Of a DNA stretch of 64,000 bases, positions 29,787-38,053 are shown in pieces. Both the position numbers and the translations under genes were made by a program. A model generated the notes under the pieces. It ran no database searches. It saw only the letters and a list, made by a program, of their open reading frames with translations, and was not told where the DNA came from. Source of the DNA: Neopusillimonas maritima (GTDB lineage Bacteria; Pseudomonadota; Gammaproteobacteria; Burkholderiales; Burkholderiaceae_B); assembly GCF_040930455.2 (NCBI RefSeq), contig NZ_CP170494.1; one strand, written 5' to 3'. Numbering within the stretch: position 1 is the stretch's first letter; each line of letters begins with the position of its first letter.

Positions 29787-30920
29787 ATGGAAGAAGATAT
29801 TCTTGCCGACATTTCCAAACAAATATCTGCCTGGACCGGCAGTGGAGAGATGGTCGCCCTGACCATTCAGGTTTTCCTGGTCGTCCTGGCGGTTGTCGTC
29901 GCAAACTTTTTCCTGCGTCGCGTCTTGAACAAACTTGAGTCGCGCAGCCAAAAAACCAAAACCTATTGGGACAATGCGCTGATTGAAGCGGCGCGCAAAC
30001 CCGTAACCATTGTCGCCTGGATCATCGGCCTGTCTTTTGCCGTTGAAATTCTCCAGGTTGAAACAGAAGTTACTCTGCTTGATTTTATTGACCCTGTTCG
30101 CATTATTGGGGTCGTGGGTTGCATTACCTGGTTTGTTGTCCGTTTCATCAACAATGTTGAAAAAAGCATTATTGCCCAGAAGCAGGCCAAGAATGAACCC
30201 ATCGATGTCACAACGGTCGACGCCGTTGGCAAGCTGCTACGTATCTCCGTACTGATCACAGCCGTTCTCGTCGCCATGCAAAGCCTGGGCTTTTCCATTT
30301 CCGGCTTGTTGGCGTTCGGCGGCATCGGCGGTCTGGCGGTTAGTTTTGCGGCCAAAGATTTGCTGGCCAACTTTTTCGGTGGCCTGATGATCTATCTCGA
30401 CCGCCCTTTTGCCGTGGGCGAATGGATACGCTCAAACGATCGTGAAATAGAAGGCACCGTAGAAGAAATTGGTTGGCGGCTCACGCGTATTCGTACCTTC
30501 GACAAACGACCGCTTTACGTTCCCAATGGAATCTTTACCCAAATCGCCGTGGAAAACCCTTCACGCATGACCAATCGCCGTATCAGCGAAACAATTGGCG
30601 TGCGTTATGATGACTTTGCACACGTTGGCGCGATTGTTAATGACATCAAGGAGATGTTGCGCAACCACCCGGAAATCGACCAGGATCAAACGCTGATTGT
30701 GAACTTCCTGCAGTACGGCCCGTCTTCGCTGGACCTGATGATCTATACATTTACCAAAACAACGGTATGGGTTACCTATCATGAGGTCAAACAGGACGTC
30801 CTGCTGAAAATCGGCGAAATTATCGAGGCGTACAACGCGGAAATTGCCTTCCCCACCCAAACGCTGCACTTGGTTAAAGACGGACAAGGTGAGAGCCATG
30901 TTGAGCCGGTGAATGCTTAA
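29787..30920 (+). CDS. Mechanosensitive ion channel, MscS family
   Basis: A 377-residue inner-membrane channel with about five membrane segments: near 22-44, 70-90, 100-125, 150-170 and the pore helix. The pore-lining region is GLLAFGGIGGLAVSFAAKDLLANFFGG and is followed by the MscS beta domain with VPNGIF and the C-terminal cage. Start chosen at 29787 (MEEDILAD); an in-frame ATG at 29766 adds seven residues. Larger than E. coli MscS (286), closer to YnaI/YbdG-type members. Confidence 0.93.
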   Translation: MEEDILADISKQISAWTGSGEMVALTIQVFLVVLAVVVANFFLRRVLNKLESRSQKTKTYWDNALIEAARKPVTIVAWIIGLSFAVEILQVETEVTLLDFIDPVRIIGVVGCITWFVVRFINNVEKSIIAQKQAKNEPIDVTTVDAVGKLLRISVLITAVLVAMQSLGFSISGLLAFGGIGGLAVSFAAKDLLANFFGGLMIYLDRPFAVGEWIRSNDREIEGTVEEIGWRLTRIRTFDKRPLYVPNGIFTQIAVENPSRMTNRRISETIGVRYDDFAHVGAIVNDIKEMLRNHPEIDQDQTLIVNFLQYGPSSLDLMIYTFTKTTVWVTYHEVKQDVLLKIGEIIEAYNAEIAFPTQTLHLVKDGQGESHVEPVNA

Positions 30921-30944
30921 AACGTGAACCCAAACGTTTTAAGC
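30915..30944. terminator. Perfect inverted repeat at the end of the mscS-like gene
   Basis: GCTTAAAACGT / ACGTTTTAAGC, eleven-base arms with an eight-base loop, overlapping the stop codon. There is no T run after it, so it may be an mRNA-stabilising stem or a weak terminator. Confidence 0.55.
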
Positions 30945-30981
30945 CCCCTGCTTTAAAAACCGTGCTATTATCTGCTTGTAA

Positions 30982-30997
30982 TATACTGCGTATACTG
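30982..30997. promoter_or_regulatory. Direct repeat TATACTG-CG-TATACTG before the benE-type gene
   Basis: Two exact seven-base copies with nine-base period, 44 bases before the symporter start. The spacing is close to one helical turn, so it could be an operator or overlap a -10. No regulator gene is adjacent. Confidence 0.35.
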
Positions 30998-31040
30998 ACA
31001 AAAATATTATATGCACGGACAATAAAAACGGGGGGACACC

Positions 31041-32276
31041 GTGTCGGACGACGGTTGCGCTAAACAATCCAAGGGCTCAGGTTTGGCCGGCTATTTGCCG
31101 GACCGCCATACCTTCAGCAACAGCATTACAGCTTACCTGTTCTGTACCACCGGACCCCTGGCCATTCTGGTTGCAGCTGGTCAGGCCGGCGGCTTGTCGG
31201 AAAGCGACATGTCGTCGTGGATTTTTGGTGGCTATGGCATCGCCGGCCTTATTACACTTTGGATTTGCTGGCGCTACCGCCAACCTCTGGTAATTGCGTG
31301 GACCATCCCCGGTGCGTTATTACTGCCCCCCGCCCTGAGCCACTTAAGCTTTGCCGAGGTAATCGGCGCCTATTGGGTCACGGGAATTGTCATCGCGATT
31401 CTGGGCTGGAGCGGCCTGATCGGGCGCGTTATGCGTGCCATCCCCATGCCTATTGTGATGGGAATGGTTGCGGGAGTCTTTCTTCCTCTGGGAATTCAGG
31501 TCATTACCGCCTTTACGGACAATGCGTTCCTGGCGGGAGCGACGCTATTTATCTTTCTTTTATTCACACTGGTTCCAGCACTAGGCCGGTACATTCCTCC
31601 GGTGCTGGCCGCCATTATTGCCGGCGGCATAACCGCATGGGCTATTGGCGCGATGACGCCAATACCTGAAACCACTCAAATTTTCGCACGACCGACACTG
31701 TACATTCCTTCATTCTCGATTCAAGCCATGTTGGAGCTGGTCATTCCGTTAATGGTAACCGTGCTGGGTATTCAAAACGCTCAGGGCATTGCCATTTTGA
31801 AAAACGCAGGTTACGAAGCGCCTGTAAAAACCATTACGACAACAACCGGCTGGGGCTCAATTCTTCTGGCACTAACCGGATCCGTACCGGCCTGCTTAAC
31901 CGGGCCGGTTAACGGAATTATTGTGTCGGGCGGCGACCCCAAGAAACACTGGATTGGCGCCATGATTGTAGGTTTGCTCATGATCGTGTTTGCGCTGTTC
32001 GCCCCGCTGGCCACCGCATTCGCGCTGGCACTGCCGCTTTCCTTAATCGGGCTGATCGGCGGCCTGGCGATGATGCGCGTATTGCAAACCACCTTCCAAA
32101 CCGCTTTTCGAGGCGAGTGCCCATTAGGTGCCCTGGTTTCATTCGTGGTATCCGTGGCGGGCGTACCGATATTCAATATTGGTGCCCCTTTCTGGGGTCT
32201 GGTTTTTGCCGTCATTACGTCGTGGCTACTGGAGCGCGATAGTTTGCGACGCTTAATGAACCCGAATAATAGCTAA
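31041..32276 (+). CDS. benE: BenE-family benzoate/H+ symporter
   Basis: A 411-residue inner-membrane carrier with about eleven membrane segments. RHTFSNSITAYLFCTTGPLA, AIPMPIVMGMVAGVFLPLG, QNAQGIAILKNAGYEAP and GGDPKKHWIGA match BenE proteins. BenE members are predicted to import benzoate or related aromatic acids by proton symport. It is near, but not in an operon with, the aminoaromatic cluster at 34674-44058. The first residues are hydrophilic and the start has GGGGG upstream. Confidence 0.9.
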   Translation: MSDDGCAKQSKGSGLAGYLPDRHTFSNSITAYLFCTTGPLAILVAAGQAGGLSESDMSSWIFGGYGIAGLITLWICWRYRQPLVIAWTIPGALLLPPALSHLSFAEVIGAYWVTGIVIAILGWSGLIGRVMRAIPMPIVMGMVAGVFLPLGIQVITAFTDNAFLAGATLFIFLLFTLVPALGRYIPPVLAAIIAGGITAWAIGAMTPIPETTQIFARPTLYIPSFSIQAMLELVIPLMVTVLGIQNAQGIAILKNAGYEAPVKTITTTTGWGSILLALTGSVPACLTGPVNGIIVSGGDPKKHWIGAMIVGLLMIVFALFAPLATAFALALPLSLIGLIGGLAMMRVLQTTFQTAFRGECPLGALVSFVVSVAGVPIFNIGAPFWGLVFAVITSWLLERDSLRRLMNPNNS

Positions 32277-32293
32277 GCAAGCAAAACCATGAT

Positions 32294-33520
32294 TCAGGGG
32301 TTTACCGTAACGGAACGATGACGCGCAACCGGCCCTTCTTTAATAGGCAGGTTCACCAGCGCGGCAAAAACCGCCAACGCCATGTCGGCGTACCACATCC
32401 ACATAAAATCGCCGAAATGCGTGATTGCCAACCCACCCAGCCAGGCGCCCAAAAAACCGCCCAGTTGATGTGAAAACAGCGTTAACCCGAAAAGCGTAGC
32501 CAAGTAGCGCGTACCAAACAACTTACCCACGACGGCCGCGGTTGGTGGTACGGTTGCCAGCCAGGTGAAACCCAGACCGGCGGCAAAAATATAGAATACC
32601 CACTCAGTTCGGGGCATCATCAAATACCACGCAATTAAAAGCGCACGTGACCCATACATAGCAGCCAATATGTACTTGCTGCGATATTTGGAAATACAGT
32701 TACCGGCATAAATACTGCCGACAATATTCGCAAGACCAATAATGGCTAACGACCAACTGGCTACAGAAGGTGGTAGTCCACACAAGTCAACTTCACCTGG
32801 CAGATGTGTAACCAAAAACGCAATATGGAACCCGCAGGTAAAAAAGCCCAGATGCAACAACCAATAACTGCGATCGCGCGAAGCCGTTCGCACCGCCTCG
32901 CCCAAACGCTGCTCACCCATAGCGGGTGGCGCCGGAGCGGTACCCCCTTTCCCGACAAGGCGACCAATTAAGGGCAGGGTTGCCAGCGCCACTATCGCCA
33001 TCGCCCATAACGCGCCCATCCAACCAACGGCCTGTATCAGCTTTTGTACCACAGGCGCGAATACAAACTGGCCAAACGAACCGCCCGCATTAATAACACC
33101 TGAAGCCGTTCCGCGAGACTCGACCGGCAGTCGCGCCGTGGCCGCCCCGATCAAAACCGAAAAACTTCCAATACCTGAACCAATGGAAGCAAGCAGGCCC
33201 AGTGCAATAGTCAGACCGAAGCCCTCGTTCATGAAGGGGGCTACGGCGCACCCTAAAGCGAGAAGCAATAAACCGACGACCAACACGCGCTGCGACCCAT
33301 AGCGGTCTGCGACTGCCCCGGCAACGGGTTGAATCGCACCCCAGGTGAACTGACCAATAGCCATTGCAAGGCTAATGGTGGCAATACTCATTCCGGTAGA
33401 TGCATTAATTGGGCTGACAAACAACCCGAAAGTTTGCCTGATACCCATGGTGACCATGAGTATGCCGGCAGCTGCCAATGTAACGGCCATTACACCTGGG
33501 TAGCGCAAGGAATAAAACAT
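32294..33520 (-). CDS. MFS transporter, 12 membrane segments
   Basis: A 408-residue major facilitator of the OFA/monocarboxylate-porter-like group. VTMGIRQTFGLFVSPI in helix 1, the helix 2-3 loop AVADRYGSQRVLV, and GGSFGQFVFAPVVQ are typical. The start at 33520 follows AGAGA; the frame extends to 33577 without a better site. The substrate is unknown. It converges on the BenE gene with only 17 bases between stops. Confidence 0.87.
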   Translation of the reverse strand: MFYSLRYPGVMAVTLAAAGILMVTMGIRQTFGLFVSPINASTGMSIATISLAMAIGQFTWGAIQPVAGAVADRYGSQRVLVVGLLLLALGCAVAPFMNEGFGLTIALGLLASIGSGIGSFSVLIGAATARLPVESRGTASGVINAGGSFGQFVFAPVVQKLIQAVGWMGALWAMAIVALATLPLIGRLVGKGGTAPAPPAMGEQRLGEAVRTASRDRSYWLLHLGFFTCGFHIAFLVTHLPGEVDLCGLPPSVASWSLAIIGLANIVGSIYAGNCISKYRSKYILAAMYGSRALLIAWYLMMPRTEWVFYIFAAGLGFTWLATVPPTAAVVGKLFGTRYLATLFGLTLFSHQLGGFLGAWLGGLAITHFGDFMWMWYADMALAVFAALVNLPIKEGPVARHRSVTVNP

Positions 33521-33665
33521 GTGTGTCTCTTTAACAATATTCCACGGATGTGGCCGCAACCGCGACAGCATCAACAACTATTCCGCCAACAGGCGCGACT
33601 GAATCAAACTCGAGCCCATTACGTTAGAGCTGGATTATCCCCCGTGAAGAGACACTAAATCAACT

Positions 33666-33702
33666 AAAAAACGGTGCGGCCCCGCAAAGGGATCGCACCG
33701 CG
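33666..33702 (-). terminator. Intrinsic terminator after the DUF4168 gene
   Basis: On the minus strand CGGTGCG and CGCACCG arms enclose a 15-base loop and are followed by six T. It lies 34 bases after the DUF4168 stop codon and insulates the MFS gene. Confidence 0.85.
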
Positions 33703-33735
33703 TAAGACAAACAAACGAAAGACAAGAGAATAAAG

Positions 33736-34131
33736 TTACTGTGCCACGCCCTGAATTCGCTGAGCCAGCGCCGGGTCTTGCTGGGCGGCCTGATTGATCA
33801 TAAGAAACTGATCCACACTGATGCCTTCTTTTTCAACTGCGGAAATCATTTTCTGATCAGCCTCTTCCAACACCTTCTGTTGTTCGGTGGGATCTTCAGC
33901 TTGCTGTAATTTAGGCGCATAATCTTGCGAAATGACCGCAACTTTCTGCGACGCTGCCACAAACTTTTGTAAATCTGAATCAGAAAACTGCGAGGAATCC
34001 ACTGCCTGAGGCTGTGTCGTAACCGACCCGTGAGGCGCGCCAGACTGTTGAGCTCCCACCATAAATGGGGCAGAGGCCAAACTCATTGCCAGAACAGCGG
34101 CGGAAACGGTACGTTTAAACGTGCTAGGCAT
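33736..34131 (-). CDS. DUF4168 periplasmic protein
   Basis: A 131-residue exported protein with signal peptide about 1-27 (ending MVGAQ). The rest is helical and carries the DUF4168 pattern (FSDSDLQKFVAASQKVAVI ... MISAVEKEGISVDQFLMI ... DPALAQRIQ). AAGGAG precedes the ATG. No function is known for the family. Confidence 0.85.
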   Translation of the reverse strand: MPSTFKRTVSAAVLAMSLASAPFMVGAQQSGAPHGSVTTQPQAVDSSQFSDSDLQKFVAASQKVAVISQDYAPKLQQAEDPTEQQKVLEEADQKMISAVEKEGISVDQFLMINQAAQQDPALAQRIQGVAQ

Positions 34132-34235
34132 AGAATCTCCTTAAGACTTAATATTGAAGCTTTACCCTAACAACCCTGAACGAGACCTTAAAGACTTCAG
34201 CGTTTGTTATGGTTATTAAAAATAACGAGATGTTT

Positions 34236-34265
34236 CTTGAAAACCTAAAATCGGAATGCCCGTAT
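34236..34265 (+). promoter_or_regulatory. Possible sigma-32 heat-shock promoter of hslR
   Basis: CTTGAAA, a 16-base spacer and CCCGTAT, 41 bases before the start codon. The sigma-32 consensus is CTTGAAA-N(11-16)-CCCATNT, so the -35 is perfect and the -10 has one mismatch, but the spacer is at the long end. Consistent with Hsp15 being a heat-shock protein in E. coli. Confidence 0.45.
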
Positions 34266-34306
34266 TCTTCTGATACATCTTTACTGGCTTTTACTAACTA
34301 GACACC

Positions 34307-34687
34307 ATGGATAAACTACGCATCGACAAATGGTTATGGGCGGCACGCTTTTACAAGACCCGTAGCCTGGCCGTGCAAGAAATCAATAAAGGCCGGATTG
34401 TCGTCAACGGGCAAACAGCCAAGCCGGCACGCGAAGTAGCGACCGGTGATACCGTCGTAGTTCGGAAAGAAGACCCCGCCATCATCATTACTGTAAAAGG
34501 CATCAGCAACATCCGTGGGCCGGCGCCCAAAGCGCGGGAACTCTACGAAGAAACAGCAGAAAGCATCGCTGCTCGGGAAAAAGCAGCAGAAATGCGGCGG
34601 CTTGCGCCGGAGCCCTCTATTGATTTGCGCATGGGGCGTCCTACCAAACGCGATCGCCGTGATCTGTCACGCTTCAGGGGGAAATAA
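34307..34687 (+). CDS. hslR: S4-domain ribosome-associated heat-shock protein Hsp15
   Basis: Binds free 50S subunits carrying nascent chains and helps recycle them. It has 126 residues: an S4 RNA-binding domain (about 4-65: LRIDKWLWAARFYKTRSLA, INKGRIVVNG) and a basic C-terminal tail (GRPTKRDRRDLSRFRGK). The last 14 bases overlap the convergent acetoacetate-CoA ligase gene. Confidence 0.93.
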   Translation: MDKLRIDKWLWAARFYKTRSLAVQEINKGRIVVNGQTAKPAREVATGDTVVVRKEDPAIIITVKGISNIRGPAPKARELYEETAESIAAREKAAEMRRLAPEPSIDLRMGRPTKRDRRDLSRFRGK

Positions 34688-36680
34688 GCCCTTTCGCGCG
34701 CAGGCACTCACCAATTTGATCCAATGCCTGCGGGTTAGCCAACGCATCGCGGTTGTCGGCGCGAGCCGACCCATTCACGAGGCGCGCCACCGCCAGCTCC
34801 ACTTTCTTGCCGCTGCGGGTGTAGGGAATATCGGGCACGGCCAGAATATGACGCGGCACATGTCGTGGGCTGGCCCCTTCACGAATACGGGTGCGTAACT
34901 CCTTTATCAAGGCATCATTTAAGTCATGGCCTGGGGCGGGAACAATCAGTAGCACCACTTCCACATCACCATCCACCTGGCGCCCCACCACCAAGCTGTC
35001 TTTTACAGCATCCAACGTTTCAACCTGACGGTAGATTTCTGCGGTGCCAATGCGCACCCCGCCGGGGTTCAACGTGGCATCAGAGCGACCATAGATAATG
35101 GCGCCGCCCGTCTCAGTGAATTCGATAAAGTCACCATGCGCCCAGACCCCCGGGTAGGTATCAAAGTACGCATCGCGATATCGGCTGCCCTCGGGATCGT
35201 TCCAGAACGCCACCGGCATCGACGGCAAGGGCTGCCTGCACACCAGCTCACCCCGCCCGGCCTGCACCTCATGACCCTGGTCATCAAAGGCCGTCACGTC
35301 GGCCCCCAACATCTTGCCCTGGATCTCGCCCCGGCGTACCGGCAACGTGGGGACGCACCCGACAAAGCAGCCGCAAATGTCGGTGCCCCCCGCGATAGAA
35401 CCTAATAATGCGTGCGGCACCCCGTCGGCATAAAACCAATCGTAATCTTCAGGCAACAACGGGGAGCCCGTAGAGAACACCACCCGCAGCTTTTGCAGAT
35501 GATAGGTTTGCGTGGGTGTTAAATTAGCCTTGCGACACCCGGCAATAAAGCGGGCACTGGTCCCGAAGTGGGTCACGCCCTCGTTCGCGGCCAGTTCCCA
35601 CAGATAACTTAAATTCGGATACCCCGGAGACCCATCGACCATCACCAGACGCGCGCCCGTGAGCAGGCCGGACGCCTGCCAATTCCACATCATCCAGCCG
35701 CAAGTGGTGAAATACATCAGGCTATCGCCTGGCCCGATGTCGCCATGCAGCATGAGCTCCTTGGCATGGTTCAACAAAATGCCACCCGTGCCATGCACAA
35801 TACACTTGGGCTTGCCGGTGGTGCCGGAAGAAAACAGAATATAGGCCGGATGATCAAACGGCACGGGGGTATAACTGGGCGCCTGGCCTGCCCCGGCCTG
35901 CAAGGCCGCCTCCCAGGACACCACGCCGGGGCCTTGCGGCATGGCCTGCCCGGGCACCTGCTCAATAGCCACTACCCCTTTCAGCGACGGCAAGCCCTGG
36001 CGAATGGCTTGGAAGTCTTCAACACGGCTAAACACCTTGCCACCGTACCCATACCCGTTCACCATCACCAGCATGGCCGGTTCAATTTGCGAAAACCGAT
36101 CCAGAATGGCCCCCACACCAAAATCCGGTGAGGCCGAACTGAAAATCGCACCCATGCTGGTTGTGGCCAGCATGGCCACCAGCGCTTCATAGCCATTGGT
36201 CACAATAGCGGCAACCCGATCGCCTTTAACAACGCCCTGACTTTTAAAATAGGCCTCCAGGGCGCCGGCGTCTGCCTTTAACTGCGCATACGTGCGACGC
36301 AATACCGGACGGGTTTCGCAATACGCCACGACCGCTTCATTGTTGGCCTGCCCGCCTTCGGCCAACCTGAGCAGGTTCCGGGCGAAGTTCAAAGTCATGC
36401 CGGGAAACCATTGCGCGCCGGGCATGATGTTGTTGCCCAGTACCGCAGAGGCCGGCTCAACAGACGTTAAACCGCAGAAATCCCACACTGCCCGCCAAAA
36501 AGCGTGGGGTTCAGCGACGGACCAGTGATGTAAATTGGTGTAGTCAGTAAAGGAATGTGATTGAGCGTTAGCCCCTTGATGGGCTTCTGGCTGCGTTTGT
36601 GAAACAAACTGCATAAAACGAGACAACTGACATGTTTGCACTTGCTGCACATCAGGCTGCCATACGACAGGGTTCGACAT
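34674..36680 (-). CDS. Acetoacetate-CoA ligase
   Basis: Adenylate-forming enzyme activating acetoacetate to acetoacetyl-CoA. It has 668 residues. Motifs: YILFSSGTTGKPKCIVH near residue 275, FYFTTCGWMMWNW-like YFTTCGWMMWNWQASGL, SGGTD-like IAGGTDICGCF, HGDFIEFTETGG, and GRSDATLNPGGVRIGTAEIY before the catalytic lysine (SGKKVELAV). These are specific to the acetoacetyl-CoA synthetase branch. The ATG at 36680 has AAGGTGAG upstream. It follows the flavin monooxygenase gene after 54 bases, so they are likely cotranscribed. How acetoacetate relates to the aromatic cluster is not clear. Confidence 0.92.
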   Translation of the reverse strand: MSNPVVWQPDVQQVQTCQLSRFMQFVSQTQPEAHQGANAQSHSFTDYTNLHHWSVAEPHAFWRAVWDFCGLTSVEPASAVLGNNIMPGAQWFPGMTLNFARNLLRLAEGGQANNEAVVAYCETRPVLRRTYAQLKADAGALEAYFKSQGVVKGDRVAAIVTNGYEALVAMLATTSMGAIFSSASPDFGVGAILDRFSQIEPAMLVMVNGYGYGGKVFSRVEDFQAIRQGLPSLKGVVAIEQVPGQAMPQGPGVVSWEAALQAGAGQAPSYTPVPFDHPAYILFSSGTTGKPKCIVHGTGGILLNHAKELMLHGDIGPGDSLMYFTTCGWMMWNWQASGLLTGARLVMVDGSPGYPNLSYLWELAANEGVTHFGTSARFIAGCRKANLTPTQTYHLQKLRVVFSTGSPLLPEDYDWFYADGVPHALLGSIAGGTDICGCFVGCVPTLPVRRGEIQGKMLGADVTAFDDQGHEVQAGRGELVCRQPLPSMPVAFWNDPEGSRYRDAYFDTYPGVWAHGDFIEFTETGGAIIYGRSDATLNPGGVRIGTAEIYRQVETLDAVKDSLVVGRQVDGDVEVVLLIVPAPGHDLNDALIKELRTRIREGASPRHVPRHILAVPDIPYTRSGKKVELAVARLVNGSARADNRDALANPQALDQIGECLRAKGLISP

Positions 36681-36734
36681 TAACACTCACCTTACCGATT
36701 CGATTTACTGAAAAACGCGTTGCTGAAGATGGAT

Positions 36735-37874
36735 TTATGACGCTGCAGTGGCCTTCCACGCCTCATACCCCGCCACAAACTTAGGCGACATCGCTCTTAA
36801 CCGCTCGTGGTCGATGCGCCCCGAACGGCTGATGTAGTTCATCGCAAACTCCCATGCCGGCAACTGCATATGGGTGGGGAAGTTGTCGTACCACGTTGCG
36901 CTGCGCGTGGCTGCGCTCGCCAGCTTATCAACAATGGGGCGTCGTTGCGTTTCGTACGCCGCCAGCGCATCGGCCACATTATCGGGATGCGCACACAGTG
37001 CCTGCGATAACGCCTGTACATCTTCCAGCGCCAAACGTGTACCCGAACCGATAGAAAAATGAGCGGTTCTTAACGCATCGCCCAACAGCACCCGATGACC
37101 CACCGTCCAGTTCTTGTTACTGACAACAGGAAAGCGACGCCACAACGACTTGTTCGTAATTAATTTGGCACCGGCCAGCGTATCTGCAAAGACATTCTCG
37201 CAATACACACGTGATTGCTCTTCCGACATATCTTCAAGGCCCGCCTTCTGGAATGTCTGCGCATCAACCTCCACCAGGAAGGTACTCATGTCGGGCGTGT
37301 AGCGATAGTGGTGCGCGTTGAAAAAACCGCCATCATGTTGTTTGAACGTTTGCGTGAGCGCATCAAAAGGCCGGGTGGCGCCAAACCAGGCGAAACGATT
37401 TTCAAGCAGTTTGATCTCGGTGCCGAATTCGGCTTCATGGGTTTTACGAACCAATGAATTAACACCGTCTGCGCCAATCACCAGATCGGCATCATCGAGC
37501 TCGGCAAGGTCTTTAACCACATGACTGTTAATAAGTTTTGCCCCCACCGACAACGCCTGTTCGCGAAGAATGTTCAACAGCGTTAGCCTGGCAATGCCCG
37601 TAAACCCAATGCCGTCGATTCGAATGCGCTCACCATGGATATTAATTTCGATATCGCTCCAGCTTTCCAGGCCGGCGGTAATCAAATCAAGCGTTTCCGA
37701 ATCGCCGGCTCGCAAGAATTCGAGTGCTTTATCAGAGAACACTACCCCAAAGCCAAAGGTCGTGTGCGCATCGTTTTGCTCGAAGACCTGAACTTCAGAA
37801 TTAGGCAGGTCACGACGAATTCGGTAAGCTGCGTACAAACCAGCAGGGCCACCGCCCAAAATATTTACTTTCAT
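36735..37874 (-). CDS. Single-domain FAD monooxygenase (VioD / aminobenzoyl-CoA monooxygenase-like)
   Basis: A 379-residue group A flavin hydroxylase. It has the FAD-binding ILGGGPAGLYAAYRIRR at the N-terminus, DLVIGADGVNSLVRK near residue 130, and VLLGDALRTAHFSIGSGTR near 275. FGFGVVFSDKALEFLRAGD and the AHFSIGSGT segment are shared with the N-terminal half of salicylyl-CoA 5-hydroxylase and 2-aminobenzoyl-CoA monooxygenase/reductase, and with VioD. The C-terminal reductase half of the former is absent. AAGGGAAG precedes the ATG. Hydroxylation of anthranilate, its CoA ester or an indole-derived acid would fit the neighbours, but the substrate is inference. Confidence 0.85.
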   Translation of the reverse strand: MKVNILGGGPAGLYAAYRIRRDLPNSEVQVFEQNDAHTTFGFGVVFSDKALEFLRAGDSETLDLITAGLESWSDIEINIHGERIRIDGIGFTGIARLTLLNILREQALSVGAKLINSHVVKDLAELDDADLVIGADGVNSLVRKTHEAEFGTEIKLLENRFAWFGATRPFDALTQTFKQHDGGFFNAHHYRYTPDMSTFLVEVDAQTFQKAGLEDMSEEQSRVYCENVFADTLAGAKLITNKSLWRRFPVVSNKNWTVGHRVLLGDALRTAHFSIGSGTRLALEDVQALSQALCAHPDNVADALAAYETQRRPIVDKLASAATRSATWYDNFPTHMQLPAWEFAMNYISRSGRIDHERLRAMSPKFVAGYEAWKATAAS

Positions 37875-37973
37875 TCTTCCCTTTAATTCAAAGCGTTGCG
37901 TTCATTAACTTGTGCCGTAACAGGTATGCGACGATCCATTGTAACGGTTACCGGCAAGCACCATAACCAAATT

Positions 37974-38008
37974 AAAAGGCGTTACGCCTATAAACGTAAC
38001 GCCTTTTT
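37974..38008. terminator. Bidirectional terminator after the TRAP genes
   Basis: aaaaggcgttacg / cgtaacgcctttt, 13-base arms with an eight-base loop, with T runs in both directions. It ends the nbaFCD-TRAP transcript on the minus strand and separates it from the monooxygenase-ligase pair. Confidence 0.92.
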
Positions 38009-38053
38009 GAATAGAGTGCGATTTTATGAAAGGCCCACATAAACCTTAAACAA

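Noticed and set aside
36735..37874. Assignment of the flavoprotein as salicylate 1-hydroxylase or p-hydroxybenzoate hydroxylase
   Set aside because: Its FGFGVVFSD and AHFSIGSGT segments fit the VioD / aryl-CoA monooxygenase group better than those hydroxylases.
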